A stretch of DNA of 64,000 nucleotides from Halopiger xanaduensis SH-6 (GCF_000217715.1 NC_015658.1:310001-374000), one strand, 5' to 3'. Shown: positions 25,128 to 34,646, counted from the stretch's first letter. The notes: generated by a model from the letters alone, not told the origin. Numbers and translations are program-made.

Positions 25128-25562
25128 ATGCCTCGCGCACTCGTCGATACGTCGGTCCTCTTCGCAGCCGCTTACAGACGGGATAGCGCGCACGGGACTG
25201 CGCTTCCGGTGCTCCGCGGTATCGACAACGGATCCCTCCCGGAAGCGGTCGTCCTCGACTACGTACTCGCGGAAACGCTCAACGGACTCACGACGCACGC
25301 CGGACACGGTGCTGCCGTCGATCTGCTCGACCGCATCGAGGAAAACGCACGCTTCCACATCGATTCGCTCTCTGCGGACGCTCTCGCGACGGGAAAAGCG
25401 CTGTTCCGGCAGCACGAACCCCTCTCGTTCGTCGACGCTTGCATCGTTGCGTACATGAAAACCGAAGGACTCGGTTACCTCTACGCTCTCGACGACGATT
25501 TCGATGTCGCTGACGATATCTATCGACTCGAGACGGCGACGAACCCGTATGACCCGAGTTAA
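25128..25562 (+). CDS. vapC: PIN-domain toxin (VapC family)
   Basis: This has 144 residues. The acidic PIN quartet is visible: D7 in ALVDTSVLFAAA, E49 in YVLAETLNGL, D100 region in LSFVDACIVAYM and a final aspartate in YALDDDFD. The family cleaves tRNA or other RNA when the antitoxin is lost. Cotranscribed with the AbrB-type antitoxin. Confidence 0.87.
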   Translation: MPRALVDTSVLFAAAYRRDSAHGTALPVLRGIDNGSLPEAVVLDYVLAETLNGLTTHAGHGAAVDLLDRIEENARFHIDSLSADALATGKALFRQHEPLSFVDACIVAYMKTEGLGYLYALDDDFDVADDIYRLETATNPYDPS

Positions 25563-25641
25563 TCCGGTACTCTCGAGCGGGACCATCCGGCACGTTCACG
25601 GTGAAGAAAACGAGACACCGCCCGAGCGCCGCCCTCGAGAC

Positions 25642-28600
25642 TTACTGCGAGAGCGCGGCCGCAACCGCTTCGATCGGATGCGACGGGTCGTCGCAGCCGT
25701 CGTAATCCGATAGCTGCGTTCGGCAGGACGCGCCGGGCGCGACGACCCGATCGCCGTCGCTCGAGTCGATCTGATCGAACAGGATCTCGCCGATCCGCCG
25801 GCTCAGCGAGTAGTGTTCGGCCTCGTAGCCGAACGAGCCGGCCATCCCGCAACAGCCCGAATCCAGCGCGTCGACCTCGTAGCCGACCGCCTCGAGGACC
25901 GCCGCCGCGTGGCCGTCCTTCGTGGTGGCCTTCTGGTGGCAGTGGCCGTGGTAGGTCAGGGTCTCTGCGGGATCGGCGCGGTCCGTCGGCAACGCCGCGG
26001 CGAGGTCGAACCGGTCGAGGTACTCGCAGACGCCGTAGGTATTCGCGGCGAGCCGTTCGACGTCGAGTCCCGAGAGCAAGTCCAGATAGTCCGACTGGAG
26101 CATCACGGCGTCCGACGGTTCGACGAGAACGACGTCCCATCCGTCCTCGATGAACGGCACCAGCGCGTCGACGTTCGTCCGCGCCCGTTCGCGGGAGACG
26201 TCGAGGAACCCCTTCGAGTGGGCCGGCCGGCCCGTCGGCGCGACGCCGTCGGGGATCCGGACGTGGACGCCCGCCGTCTCGAGGACCTGCACGGCCGCCT
26301 TGCCGGCCCGCGGGTGATTGTAGTTCGTGTACGTGTCGGGGAACAACAGCACCGTGCGGTCGGCCTCCTCGAGGGGGATGCGGGGGCCGCGGTCGGTGAA
26401 CCAGTCCTCGAAGCTCTCGCTCGCGAAGGTCGGCAGGTCGCGCTCGCGGGCGATGCCGCCCGTCTTCTCGGCGAGCAGATCGGCGCCGGGAAGCGACGCG
26501 GCCCAGTTCGACAGCGGCGCGAGCGCGGAACCGACGGCGTTCAGCCGGTCGACGTTCGCGAACAGTCGTTCGCGGAGGCTCGCACCGCGTTTCCGGTGGG
26601 CCGCGTGTTCGACTTCGGCCTTGAGCTTCGCCATATCGACCTCGCTCGGGCAGTCCCGCGCACAGCCCTTGCAGCCGATACAGAGGTCCATCACCTCCGC
26701 CAAGAACTCCTCGTCGGTGGCGTCGGTCTCGAGGTCGCCGCTCATCGCGGCCCGAAGCATGTTCGCCCGGCCGCGCGTGCTCAGACTCTCCTCCTCGGCC
26801 GCGCGGTAGGTCGGACACATCACGCCGCCGGTGGTCACCTGCTCGCCGCGACAGCCGGCGCAGCCGTGACAGAGTTCGACCATGCCCTGAAAGCCGTTGT
26901 CGTTGTCCCACTCGAGGGTCGGCTCGAGCGAGGGGTCGAACTCGTAGTCGGGGTCGAACCGCAGGTGCTCGGTCATGTCGTGGTCGCCGCAGACAGTACC
27001 AGGGTTCAGGAGCCAGTCGGGGTCGAACACCGTCTTCAGCTCGCGGAACAGGTCCCAGACGTCGTCGCCGTAGAGCTTGTGGTTCCACTGAGTGCGCGCG
27101 CGGCCGTCGCCGTGTTCGCCCGACACGCTGCCGCCGTACTCGACGACGAGGTCGGTCACGTCGTCCGCGAGCGACTCGAAGTCCTCGAGCCCGGCCGTGG
27201 TCTTGGTGCTGACCAGCGGCCGCATGTGCATACAGCCCGGGCCGGCGTGGGCGTAGAAACTCGCGAACGTGTCGTAGTCCTCGAGCACCTCGCGGAAGTC
27301 GGCGACGTAGTCCGCGAGGTTCTCGGTGGGGACGGCGGTGTCCTCGATGAACGAGATGTGCTTTTCGTCGGAGGTGCGAGAGAGCAGAATGGGCGCTGCG
27401 CTCTTGCGAAGCTTCCAGAGTTCGGCGATCCCCTCGGGGTCGTGGGCCTCGAGAGCGTCGAAGGCGCGGACCGGCGCCGCGTCGTCGCTGTCGGCGTCGT
27501 CGAGAATCGGATCGTCGTCCGGCAGCCGATCAGCCAACAGCTCCGCCACCTGCTCGCGGCCGTGCTCGTCGTCCTCGGCGTAGAACTCGACGAGCAGCGC
27601 CGTCTCGGTGCCCTCGGGAAGCCGCTCGACGAGGTCGGCGAACTCCTCCGTCCGCCGTGCGAGACCGATTAGGACGTCGTCGATCGCCTCGACGGCGGCC
27701 GGATCGTGATTTCTGACGATGGTGTCGACGTCGGCCATCGCCTCGAGCAGGTCGCGGTAGGTCAACAGCGCCACGGACGTCGTCTCGGGGACCGGCTCGA
27801 GCGAGACGGTCGCTTCCGTGACGACGCCGAGGGTTCCCTCGCTGCCGGCGAAGACGCGGGCGAGGTTGACGGTGGCGTCGGGGTCGGGCTCGGAATCGCC
27901 GTCGATTTCGATCGAACCCTCCCCGCGCTCGTCGAAGGCGTCGGGGTCGCCGTAGGCCTCCGCGACCAGTCGATCGAGGTTGTACCCCGACACGTTGCGC
28001 TTCAGTTGCGGGAAGGCGTCGGCGATCGCGCCGGCTTCCTCGTCGATCACGCGAGCTAGTGCGGCGTGGATTCGCTCGAGGAGGTCGCCGTCGGAATCGG
28101 CCCGCTCGCGAAGTTCGCGGACGGTCACCTCACCGAAGTTCGCGACGGTGCCGTCGGCGAGGACGACCTCGCAGGCCTCGACGTAGGCGTCGGTCTTGCC
28201 GTACTGCAGCGAGTGGGCGCCCGTGGAGTTGTTCCCGATGGCGCCGCCGACCGTGCTGCGGTTCCCCGCAGCGGGATCCGGCGCGAACTTGAGGGCGTGC
28301 GGCTCGAGTTCGCCGTTGAGGTCGGCCAGCACCGCGCCCGCCTGAACGGTCGCTCGCCGGGTTTCGGGGTCGATTTCGAGCACGTCGCCCATGTGCGATG
28401 TGAAATCGAGAACGACGGCTTCGTTGACCGCCTGGCCGGCGAGGCTGGTGCCGCCGCCGCGGGGGAGCACGGGAATCCCCTCGGCGGCGCAGTAGGAGAC
28501 GACGCTCGCGACGTCGGCCGTCGACCGCGGCAGGACGACCCCGACGGGCGTCTGCTCGTAGGCGCTGGCGTCGGTGGCGTACAGTTGTCGGGAGTACTCG

Positions 28601-28836
28601 TCGAAGCGGACCTCGCCGTCGATGCGCTCGCGCAGCGCCGCGACGAGGTCGGGGCGGTCGATCTCCCCGCCGACGTAGTCGTAGTCGGCTCGCGGATCCG
28701 CGGCCGGATCGTCGGCGCGCGGATCGGCGGGCGGTCCGAGGACCGTCTCGTCGGGCGTCGACGTCCGGTCGCTGTGGTCGGTCGTCGACGAACGGTCGCC
28801 GCGGTCGGTCGTCGAATCAGGATGTTCGGTCGCCAT
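25642..28836 (-). CDS. FAD-linked oxidase fused to Fe-S/CCG domains (D-lactate/glycolate dehydrogenase-like)
   Basis: This has 1064 residues. After a disordered acidic start, the FAD_binding_4 domain (about 75-290) has LPRGGGTSLAGQAVNEAVVLD and NRSTVGGAIGNNSTGAHSLQ. The FAD-oxidase C domain follows, with HAGPGCMHMRP and GSVSGEHGDGRART. Next come cysteine motifs HGCAGCRGEQ and CIGCKGCARDCPSE for 4Fe-4S centres, and CCG-type motifs (YHGHCHQKA ... GCCGMAGSFG) near the end. It oxidises a D-2-hydroxyacid and passes electrons to the respiratory chain. It lies 16 nt after a D-2-hydroxyacid dehydrogenase gene, so they probably form one operon. Confidence 0.88.
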   Translation of the reverse strand: MATEHPDSTTDRGDRSSTTDHSDRTSTPDETVLGPPADPRADDPAADPRADYDYVGGEIDRPDLVAALRERIDGEVRFDEYSRQLYATDASAYEQTPVGVVLPRSTADVASVVSYCAAEGIPVLPRGGGTSLAGQAVNEAVVLDFTSHMGDVLEIDPETRRATVQAGAVLADLNGELEPHALKFAPDPAAGNRSTVGGAIGNNSTGAHSLQYGKTDAYVEACEVVLADGTVANFGEVTVRELRERADSDGDLLERIHAALARVIDEEAGAIADAFPQLKRNVSGYNLDRLVAEAYGDPDAFDERGEGSIEIDGDSEPDPDATVNLARVFAGSEGTLGVVTEATVSLEPVPETTSVALLTYRDLLEAMADVDTIVRNHDPAAVEAIDDVLIGLARRTEEFADLVERLPEGTETALLVEFYAEDDEHGREQVAELLADRLPDDDPILDDADSDDAAPVRAFDALEAHDPEGIAELWKLRKSAAPILLSRTSDEKHISFIEDTAVPTENLADYVADFREVLEDYDTFASFYAHAGPGCMHMRPLVSTKTTAGLEDFESLADDVTDLVVEYGGSVSGEHGDGRARTQWNHKLYGDDVWDLFRELKTVFDPDWLLNPGTVCGDHDMTEHLRFDPDYEFDPSLEPTLEWDNDNGFQGMVELCHGCAGCRGEQVTTGGVMCPTYRAAEEESLSTRGRANMLRAAMSGDLETDATDEEFLAEVMDLCIGCKGCARDCPSEVDMAKLKAEVEHAAHRKRGASLRERLFANVDRLNAVGSALAPLSNWAASLPGADLLAEKTGGIARERDLPTFASESFEDWFTDRGPRIPLEEADRTVLLFPDTYTNYNHPRAGKAAVQVLETAGVHVRIPDGVAPTGRPAHSKGFLDVSRERARTNVDALVPFIEDGWDVVLVEPSDAVMLQSDYLDLLSGLDVERLAANTYGVCEYLDRFDLAAALPTDRADPAETLTYHGHCHQKATTKDGHAAAVLEAVGYEVDALDSGCCGMAGSFGYEAEHYSLSRRIGEILFDQIDSSDGDRVVAPGASCRTQLSDYDGCDDPSHPIEAVAAALSQ

Positions 28837-28852
28837 CGTGTCTCGTCACTGG

Positions 28853-29830
28853 TCAGTTCGACTCCGGTCGGTAGACGACGTTCTCGAATGCCTCGTCCTC
28901 GTCGGCCTCGAGCGCGGCCACGTTGGCCGCGACGATGTCGGCCAGCCGGTCCCAGTGTTTCGGCGTGTGGCCGCCGGTGTGGGGCGTGAGCAGACAGTTC
29001 TCGAGGTCCCAGAGTTCGTGGTCGGTGGGCAGCGGTTCGGGGTCGGTGACGTCAAGCGCGGCGCCGCGGATGCCCTCGGACTGCAGCGCCGCGACCAGCG
29101 CGTCGGTGTCGACGAGACCGCCGCGGGCCGCGTTGACGAGGACGGCGTTCGGCGGCAGCGTCGCGAGTTCTTCTTCGCCGACGAGCCCGCAGGTGAGGTC
29201 GTTCAGCGGGCAGGCCAGCACGACGTAGTCGCTGCGGGAAAACGCCTCGTGGATATCGGCTTCCTCGAAGCCGAGCACTTCGTCGGTGGGACCGCCCTTC
29301 TCGGGCGTGTAGCGGATGCCGATCGTTTCGACCTCGAACCCCTCGAGGCGCTTGACGACCGCCTGGCCGATCGAACCGAGGCCGACGACCGTGACCGTGC
29401 TGTCGGTGAACTCGGACGACTGGAAGTGGCGCCACTCGCCGTTTCGCTTGCGCCGCCAGCCCTCGTGGAGATTGCGGGCGAAGACGAGCATGTTGGCGAT
29501 CGTCTGCTCGGCGATGCCGGGCGCGTGGATCCCGCCCGCGTTCGTCACGGCGACCTCGCGCTCGGCCAGCGCGTCCATCGGGACGTGATCGGTACCGGCG
29601 AACGTGCAGGCGAACAGCTCGAGCCGATCGGCCGCCTCGAGCAGCGACTCGTCGATCGTGATGCCGGTCACGACGCGCGCCTGCGGAACGAGTTCGCGCT
29701 CCTCTTTCGGCGTCCGCGCGAGCGCGACGGTGTGCTCGGGCAACCGGTCGCGGAGCGTCTCGGCGTACGATTCCATCGACAGCCCTTCCGTCCCCTCTCG
29801 TAGAACGACGATGTCCGGGTTCGTACTCAT
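28853..29830 (-). CDS. D-isomer-specific 2-hydroxyacid dehydrogenase
   Basis: This has 325 residues. The NAD-binding loop TVVGLGSIGQAVVKRL sits near residue 150, the catalytic arginine is in LVNAARGGLVDTDAL, the glutamate in DVTDPEPLPTDHELW and the histidine in LLTPHTGGHTPKHW. It interconverts a 2-oxoacid and a D-2-hydroxyacid with NAD(P). Its neighbour downstream, 16 nt away, oxidises the same compound class by a flavin route. The start at 29830 matches the family's first strand. Confidence 0.88.
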   Translation of the reverse strand: MSTNPDIVVLREGTEGLSMESYAETLRDRLPEHTVALARTPKEERELVPQARVVTGITIDESLLEAADRLELFACTFAGTDHVPMDALAEREVAVTNAGGIHAPGIAEQTIANMLVFARNLHEGWRRKRNGEWRHFQSSEFTDSTVTVVGLGSIGQAVVKRLEGFEVETIGIRYTPEKGGPTDEVLGFEEADIHEAFSRSDYVVLACPLNDLTCGLVGEEELATLPPNAVLVNAARGGLVDTDALVAALQSEGIRGAALDVTDPEPLPTDHELWDLENCLLTPHTGGHTPKHWDRLADIVAANVAALEADEDEAFENVVYRPESN

Positions 29831-29954
29831 GGGTGACCCGCGTCGGAGCGACGCGTTACCCTACGGTTGTCACCGATTCTCTTATCCTTTTTGTGTATCT
29901 GCCGTTAACACTGACTGTGTATAATTAAGTCGCTGGGGCACGTCAGTACCTCGC
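29831..29954. promoter_or_regulatory. Divergent promoter region
   Basis: The 124 nt between divergent genes contain an AT-rich tract (TGTATAATTAAGT, about 29916-29928) suitable as a TATA box for the plus-strand AbgA-like gene. The other side is also AT-rich for the dehydrogenase. A shared regulator is plausible; no palindrome was recognised. Confidence 0.45.
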
Positions 29955-31280
29955 ATGAACGAGCCAATACGGGATCGCCTCGTTTCGCTCAGACGGAGCC
30001 TGCACCGCCACCCCGAACCCGCGTGGCGCGAGTTCTACACGACTACACGACTCGTCGAGGAGATCCGGGCGATCGGCGTCGACGAACTGGCCGTCGGTCC
30101 CGACGCCTACGACCCCGCTGATCGGATGGCCGTCCCCGACGACGAGGAGATCCAGCCGTGGATCGAACGCGCCCGTGAACGCGGCGCCGACGAGGCCCTC
30201 TTGGAGCGGATGAGCGGCGGCAACACCGGCGCCGTCGCCGTCCTCGAGAAGGGCGAAGGTCCCGCGATCGGGCTACGAGTCGACATCGACGCGCTGTTCA
30301 TCGAGGAATCCGCCGATGAAGACCACGAACCCGCGGCGGAGGGCTTCCGCTCGCAGATCGACGGCACGATGCACGCCTGCGGCCACGACGTCCACATGAC
30401 GTGGGGGCTGGCCGTCCTCGAGGCGATCAAGCAAAGCGACTTCGCGGGTCGGCTCGTGGTCTTCTTCCAGCCCGCCGAGGAGACCAGCGGCGGCGGCTGT
30501 CCGATGGCCGAAAGCGAGTTCGCGGACGGGCTGGACTACCTGTTGGCCGTCCACGTCGGCCTCGACCATCCGACCGGCGAGGTCGTGGCGGGAATCGAAA
30601 AGCCGCTGGCGATGTGCCACGTCGACCTGACGATCGAAGGGACCTCCGCACACGCGGGGAAGGCCCCCAACGAGGGCGACAACGCGATGCACGCGATGGG
30701 GACGGCGATCGAGAACGCCTACGGCATTCCCCGTCACAGCGACGGGATGACCCGCGTGAACGTCGGCCGAGCGGAGGCCGGTACCGCGAGCAACATCATC
30801 GCCGAGCGCGCCGACATGGAGGCCGAAGCGAGGGGTGAAACGACGGCGCTGATGGAGTACGTGAAGGACCGCCTCGAGCGGACGGTGAAAAACGCGGCTC
30901 GAATGCACGGCTGCCGCGCCGAGTTCGACGTCGTCAGCGAGTCGCCGCGGGCCGATAGCGATCCGGAACTGCAGGCGCTGGTAAGCGATATCGCCCGCGA
31001 GGTTCGAGGAATCGACCGCGTGCTCGAGGCCGCCGACTTCGGCGCCAGCGAGGACGCCACCTTCCTGATGGACCGCGTCCAGCGCGACGGCGGACTGGCG
31101 ACGTACCTCATCGTCGGCACCGACCATCCGACGAGCCACCACACGCCGACGTTCGACGTCGACGAGCGCAGTCTCGAGCACGGCGTCGAGGTTCTCGTCG
31201 ACTCGATCCGGGAACTCGAGCGGCGGCATCCCGTTTCGCGGGTCGACCGCGAGGGCGCCGACCGCAGGGGCGGAGAATGA
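29955..31280 (+). CDS. AbgA-like M20 amidohydrolase (first copy)
   Basis: This has 441 residues. Zinc-peptidase M20D motifs are clear: LRRSLHRHPEPAWREFYTT, RVDIDALF (bridging Asp), MHACGHDVHMTWG (metal ligands), FFQPAEETSGGG, GTSAHAGKAPNEGDNAMHA (dimerisation domain) and SHHTPTFDVDE. The AbgA-specific insertion after the first strand (ADRMAVPDDEEIQPWIERAR and GGNTGAVAVLEKG) is present. AbgA releases p-aminobenzoate from its glutamate conjugate; relatives cut various N-acyl amino acids. Its stop overlaps the start of the ammonia-lyase gene by 4 nt. A second copy is at 38949. Confidence 0.87.
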   Translation: MNEPIRDRLVSLRRSLHRHPEPAWREFYTTTRLVEEIRAIGVDELAVGPDAYDPADRMAVPDDEEIQPWIERARERGADEALLERMSGGNTGAVAVLEKGEGPAIGLRVDIDALFIEESADEDHEPAAEGFRSQIDGTMHACGHDVHMTWGLAVLEAIKQSDFAGRLVVFFQPAEETSGGGCPMAESEFADGLDYLLAVHVGLDHPTGEVVAGIEKPLAMCHVDLTIEGTSAHAGKAPNEGDNAMHAMGTAIENAYGIPRHSDGMTRVNVGRAEAGTASNIIAERADMEAEARGETTALMEYVKDRLERTVKNAARMHGCRAEFDVVSESPRADSDPELQALVSDIAREVRGIDRVLEAADFGASEDATFLMDRVQRDGGLATYLIVGTDHPTSHHTPTFDVDERSLEHGVEVLVDSIRELERRHPVSRVDREGADRRGGE

Positions 31281-32530
31281 ACAGGGAAGGCAGTGCCGAG
31301 GAACTCGTCTCCCTCGAGGACGTCGAGGATGCCCGCGAGCGCATCGACGACATCGTCCACCGAACGCCGCTGGACACGTCTCGGACCTTCGCCGAACTGA
31401 GCGGCGCGGCCTCCGTGGGGTTGAAACTCGAGAACGTCCAGCGGACGGGCTCGTTCAAGATCCGCGGCGCGTACAACAAGATGAGCCAGCTCTCGGCGGC
31501 CGAGCGCGAGGCGGGCGTCATCTCCTCGAGCGCGGGTAACCACGCCCAGGGCGTGGCGTTGGCCGGCCAGTTGCTCGACATCGACACGACGATCGTCGTC
31601 CCCGCGGTGACGCCCGCGGCGAAGATCGAGGCGACCCGCGGCTACGGCGCCGAGGTCATCGTCGAGGGCGACATCTACGAGCGGTCCTACGCGTACGCCC
31701 TCGAGCGAGCCGACGAGACCGGCGAGACCTTCGTCCACCCCTTCGACGACGAGGCGATCGTCGCCGGGCAGGGGACGATCGGCCCGGAGTTGCTAGAGCA
31801 ATACCCCGATCCCGACACCGTCCTCGTCGCGATCGGCGGCGGCGGGCTGATCTCGGGGATCGGGACGGTACTGAAGGCACGCGATCCCGAGATCCGCGTG
31901 ATCGGCGTCCAGCCCGAGGGGGCGGCCCACGCGAAGCCGTCGCTCGAGGGAGGCGAGATCCGCGAACTCGAGGCCGTCGACACGGTCGCGGAGGGGATCG
32001 CCGACACCAGGATGCTCGAGACCACGTTCGAGATCGCCCGCGAGGTCGTCGACGACGTCGTCACCGTCAGCGATACGGAGATCGCGACGGCCGTGACGCT
32101 CCTGGCAGAGCGCGCGAAGACCGTGGCCGAGAGCGCCGGGGCGGCGCCGCTGGCTGCCGCGCTGTCGGACGAGACGGACCTCGATCTCGAGGGCGACCGC
32201 GTCGGGATCGTGATCTCGGGCGGCAACGTCGACCTCACCGAGCACGCCGAGTTGACTCGCACCGGCCTGCACGAACTCGAGCGCTACGTCGAGGCCAGAC
32301 TGGCCGTCGCGGGCTGGCCGACGACTGTGGGCGATGTCGCCGAGACCGTCGAATCGGCGGGCGCCGAACTGGACGCCCTCGAGCGCGCCCGGCGCACCCC
32401 GGTCGACGAACCGAACCGGGTCCCGGTTACCGTCGGCTTCGCGGGTAGCGGCCCCGACCATCTCGCGGGCGTGCTCGAGCTGCTGGATGGGCTCGAGGGC
32501 GTATCGGTGCTCGAGCGCTCGCTCGATTGA
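31277..32530 (+). CDS. Threonine ammonia-lyase-like PLP enzyme with ACT-type tail
   Basis: This has 417 residues, the length of catabolic IlvA/TdcB plus an ACT-like domain. The PLP lysine is in TGSFKIRGAYNK, followed by SSSAGNHAQGVALAG, the glycine loop AIGGGGLISGIGT and VISGGNVDL. The last 75 residues (ERARRTPVDEPNRV ... GSGPDHLAGVLELL) look like an ACT regulatory domain. The reaction is deamination of threonine or serine to the 2-oxoacid. Translational coupling to the AbgA-like hydrolase suggests that a hydroxyamino acid is released by that enzyme and then deaminated here. EutB of hydroxyectoine use is a homologue. Confidence 0.87.
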   Translation: MNREGSAEELVSLEDVEDARERIDDIVHRTPLDTSRTFAELSGAASVGLKLENVQRTGSFKIRGAYNKMSQLSAAEREAGVISSSAGNHAQGVALAGQLLDIDTTIVVPAVTPAAKIEATRGYGAEVIVEGDIYERSYAYALERADETGETFVHPFDDEAIVAGQGTIGPELLEQYPDPDTVLVAIGGGGLISGIGTVLKARDPEIRVIGVQPEGAAHAKPSLEGGEIRELEAVDTVAEGIADTRMLETTFEIAREVVDDVVTVSDTEIATAVTLLAERAKTVAESAGAAPLAAALSDETDLDLEGDRVGIVISGGNVDLTEHAELTRTGLHELERYVEARLAVAGWPTTVGDVAETVESAGAELDALERARRTPVDEPNRVPVTVGFAGSGPDHLAGVLELLDGLEGVSVLERSLD

Positions 32531-32658
32531 TTCGGCGAGGGCTCGAGCATCGCGGCCCGCGACCGCGAGAGCGGTCCGTCCGGCACGATCGGGGGTGTTA
32601 TAGTGTCTGTCGAAGTGCAGGGCAAGTCACAGAGGAACCCGACTAGAACACCGCACTT

Positions 32659-33018
32659 ATGGCTACCGTGGAGACCGTTCTTTCGTCGATCTTCAGCACG
32701 ATTCCCGAACTCCATTCTGGTCAACTCGGGTTGCTCGCGGGCGTTCTCGTCGGCATCGTCTACTGGCACGGGTATCGCCGGTCGTCGCTCGCTCTCCTCA
32801 CGACGCTCTATCTGCTGGCGCTCGGCGTCGTGCCCGCGTCCGCGAGAGGGCTCGCGGTCGTGCAGTCGAAACCGTGGTACTTCTGCTCGCTGCTGCTTAT
32901 CGCTTCGCTCGGTGCGATTGTCGGGCGCGTCATCTGGCAAACGGTGTCGCTCCCGCGCTCCCTTCGGTCGGTAGTTGCCGACCGGCGGAACGTCCGAGAG
33001 CTCGTTCGATTTCGCTGA
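32659..33018 (+). CDS. Small membrane protein, unknown
   Basis: This has 119 residues with three hydrophobic segments (LGLLAGVLVGIVYWHGY, LALLTTLYLLALGVVP and YFCSLLLIASLGAIVGRVIW) and a basic C-terminal tail rich in arginine. No family is recognised. It is convergent with the arylsulfotransferase-like gene that ends at 33064. Confidence 0.6.
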   Translation: MATVETVLSSIFSTIPELHSGQLGLLAGVLVGIVYWHGYRRSSLALLTTLYLLALGVVPASARGLAVVQSKPWYFCSLLLIASLGAIVGRVIWQTVSLPRSLRSVVADRRNVRELVRFR

Positions 33019-33063
33019 TCGGCCGGTGCTGCTCTCCGCGCGGTCGGAACCGACATCGACGTG

Positions 33064-34467
33064 TCACTCGCGGTCGCGATAGACCGGTGAGCGAACGGTG
33101 AGACTACTATCGCGGAGCCGCCACCCGAGTTCGAGCGCGGTCCAGGTCACCCCCGAGAGGAGTCCGACGGCGATGGCGGCGGCTTCGGCCTTGCCGATCC
33201 AGACCGGCGCGACGAAGATCAGCGCGTTGTAAATTCGATAGGGAAGGACCGACTCGAGAACGCCGCCGAAAAATTCGAGCGGGCGGAATCCGACGCCGCC
33301 GGCTTCGCGATCGGCGTCGGCATCGGCGGGCGTCCGGGACTCGAGGCCGAGTTCGGCCGCGCTGTGCCCGCTTGTGCTTTCGGCGCCGGTCTCGAGGCGC
33401 TCCACGTCGTAGGGGAGCATCGATTCGACCTGCCAGACGATCTCGCCGGACGGGTCGACCTCCAGCACGCGGTTGCCGTGGGTATCGGTGATCAGCGTGT
33501 TCCCGTTGGGAAGTCGATCGGCGTCTCGAGGCCACTGCATGCGATCGTCGGCCCACTGCCAGGTTCGAACCCACTCGCCGTCCTCGCGCTGGAACTCCTG
33601 GACGCGGCCGTTCTCGGAGTCGGCGACCACGATCGCTGGCCCGCCGCGAGATTCGGGGATGTAGTCGGGATTGTGCTGTTCGTACTGGATATCGTAGTCG
33701 TCCTCGATTCCGAGCGTCCAGTCCTCGACCAGCCCTGTTTCCGGATCCAGGAACACGACCCGATCCTGGTTCCGGAGACTGGCCACGATTCGACCCTCGT
33801 GCTCGCCTTCCTCGATGTACTCGACGTCGTTGAGGTGCGTCCAGTCGCGGGGATACGCGTGCCCGCTCTCGAGGGGGAAGTCGGCCTGCGCGTCCCAGAG
33901 CCACTCGACGATCCCCGTCTCGGTGTTGACGATGAACACCTGATCGGCGATCATATCGGCGACGACGACGTGCGACTCGTTGATCCGCGTCGAGTCGTGC
34001 CACTCGGCCGCGAGCTCCTTGCGGTCGTAGCGCTCGTACACGACCTCGACCTCGCCGGTCTCTAAGTCGGCCCGTTCGATGACGTTCAGCGCACACGGTG
34101 GGCTGGTGCACGTCGGACCCTTCGTGTGGATCGTCTCCGTCGCCGTATACTCGACGGTCAGCGGATCGCCCTCGACGGGATCGACGTCGAAGTACTTCGT
34201 TCGCGAGTTGTTGTAGTAGATCACGTCGCCGTCGGGCGCGTACGCGGTGATCGTGCCGACGCGTCCCGATTCGGTGACGACCGTGTGGTTCTCCGTCGGC
34301 GGGGCCGCCGGCACCGCTTCTTTCGACGCCGTCGAGAGGCCGCCTGAGGCCGCGCTCGCGACGATGGCGGCCGAGAGTACCACGAGGATTGCGAACCCGA
34401 CTCTGAGCCGAGTCCGCGTACCCAGCGATCGGAGGCGACCGAGCGGCGGAATCGAGAGCGCAGTCAT
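33064..34467 (-). CDS. Arylsulfotransferase-like (ASST) membrane-anchored beta-propeller, second copy
   Basis: This has 467 residues and the same organisation as the protein at 18678: an N-terminal helix (RVGFAILVVLSAAIVASAA), a propeller with EWHDSTRINESHVVVADM, WTHLNDVEYIEEGEHEGRI, YEQHNPDYIPESRGGPAIVV and WPRDADRLPNGNTLITDTHG, and a C-terminal hydrophobic segment. A disulfide-type pair (CTSPPC) lies in an early loop. Both copies are followed by short linkers rich in Asp and Glu before the last helix. Function unknown; a ligand-binding or sulfotransfer role is possible. Transcribed alone. Confidence 0.8.
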   Translation of the reverse strand: MTALSIPPLGRLRSLGTRTRLRVGFAILVVLSAAIVASAASGGLSTASKEAVPAAPPTENHTVVTESGRVGTITAYAPDGDVIYYNNSRTKYFDVDPVEGDPLTVEYTATETIHTKGPTCTSPPCALNVIERADLETGEVEVVYERYDRKELAAEWHDSTRINESHVVVADMIADQVFIVNTETGIVEWLWDAQADFPLESGHAYPRDWTHLNDVEYIEEGEHEGRIVASLRNQDRVVFLDPETGLVEDWTLGIEDDYDIQYEQHNPDYIPESRGGPAIVVADSENGRVQEFQREDGEWVRTWQWADDRMQWPRDADRLPNGNTLITDTHGNRVLEVDPSGEIVWQVESMLPYDVERLETGAESTSGHSAAELGLESRTPADADADREAGGVGFRPLEFFGGVLESVLPYRIYNALIFVAPVWIGKAEAAAIAVGLLSGVTWTALELGWRLRDSSLTVRSPVYRDRE

Positions 34468-34646
34468 GGACCATCCCGATCAACGCGGGCGGGTTGCCGG
34501 ACCGGATCGAGGCGCTGATCGTACGACATCGAATGTGAGGACTTCCTCCTTTTTACTTACGCCTCCGTCCGCATGGCGCTCGGTGCGCAGGCGTACCGAA
34601 CGGGCACTCGAGCAAAAGCCGCTGCCCGACGATCGAACGGTCCCCC

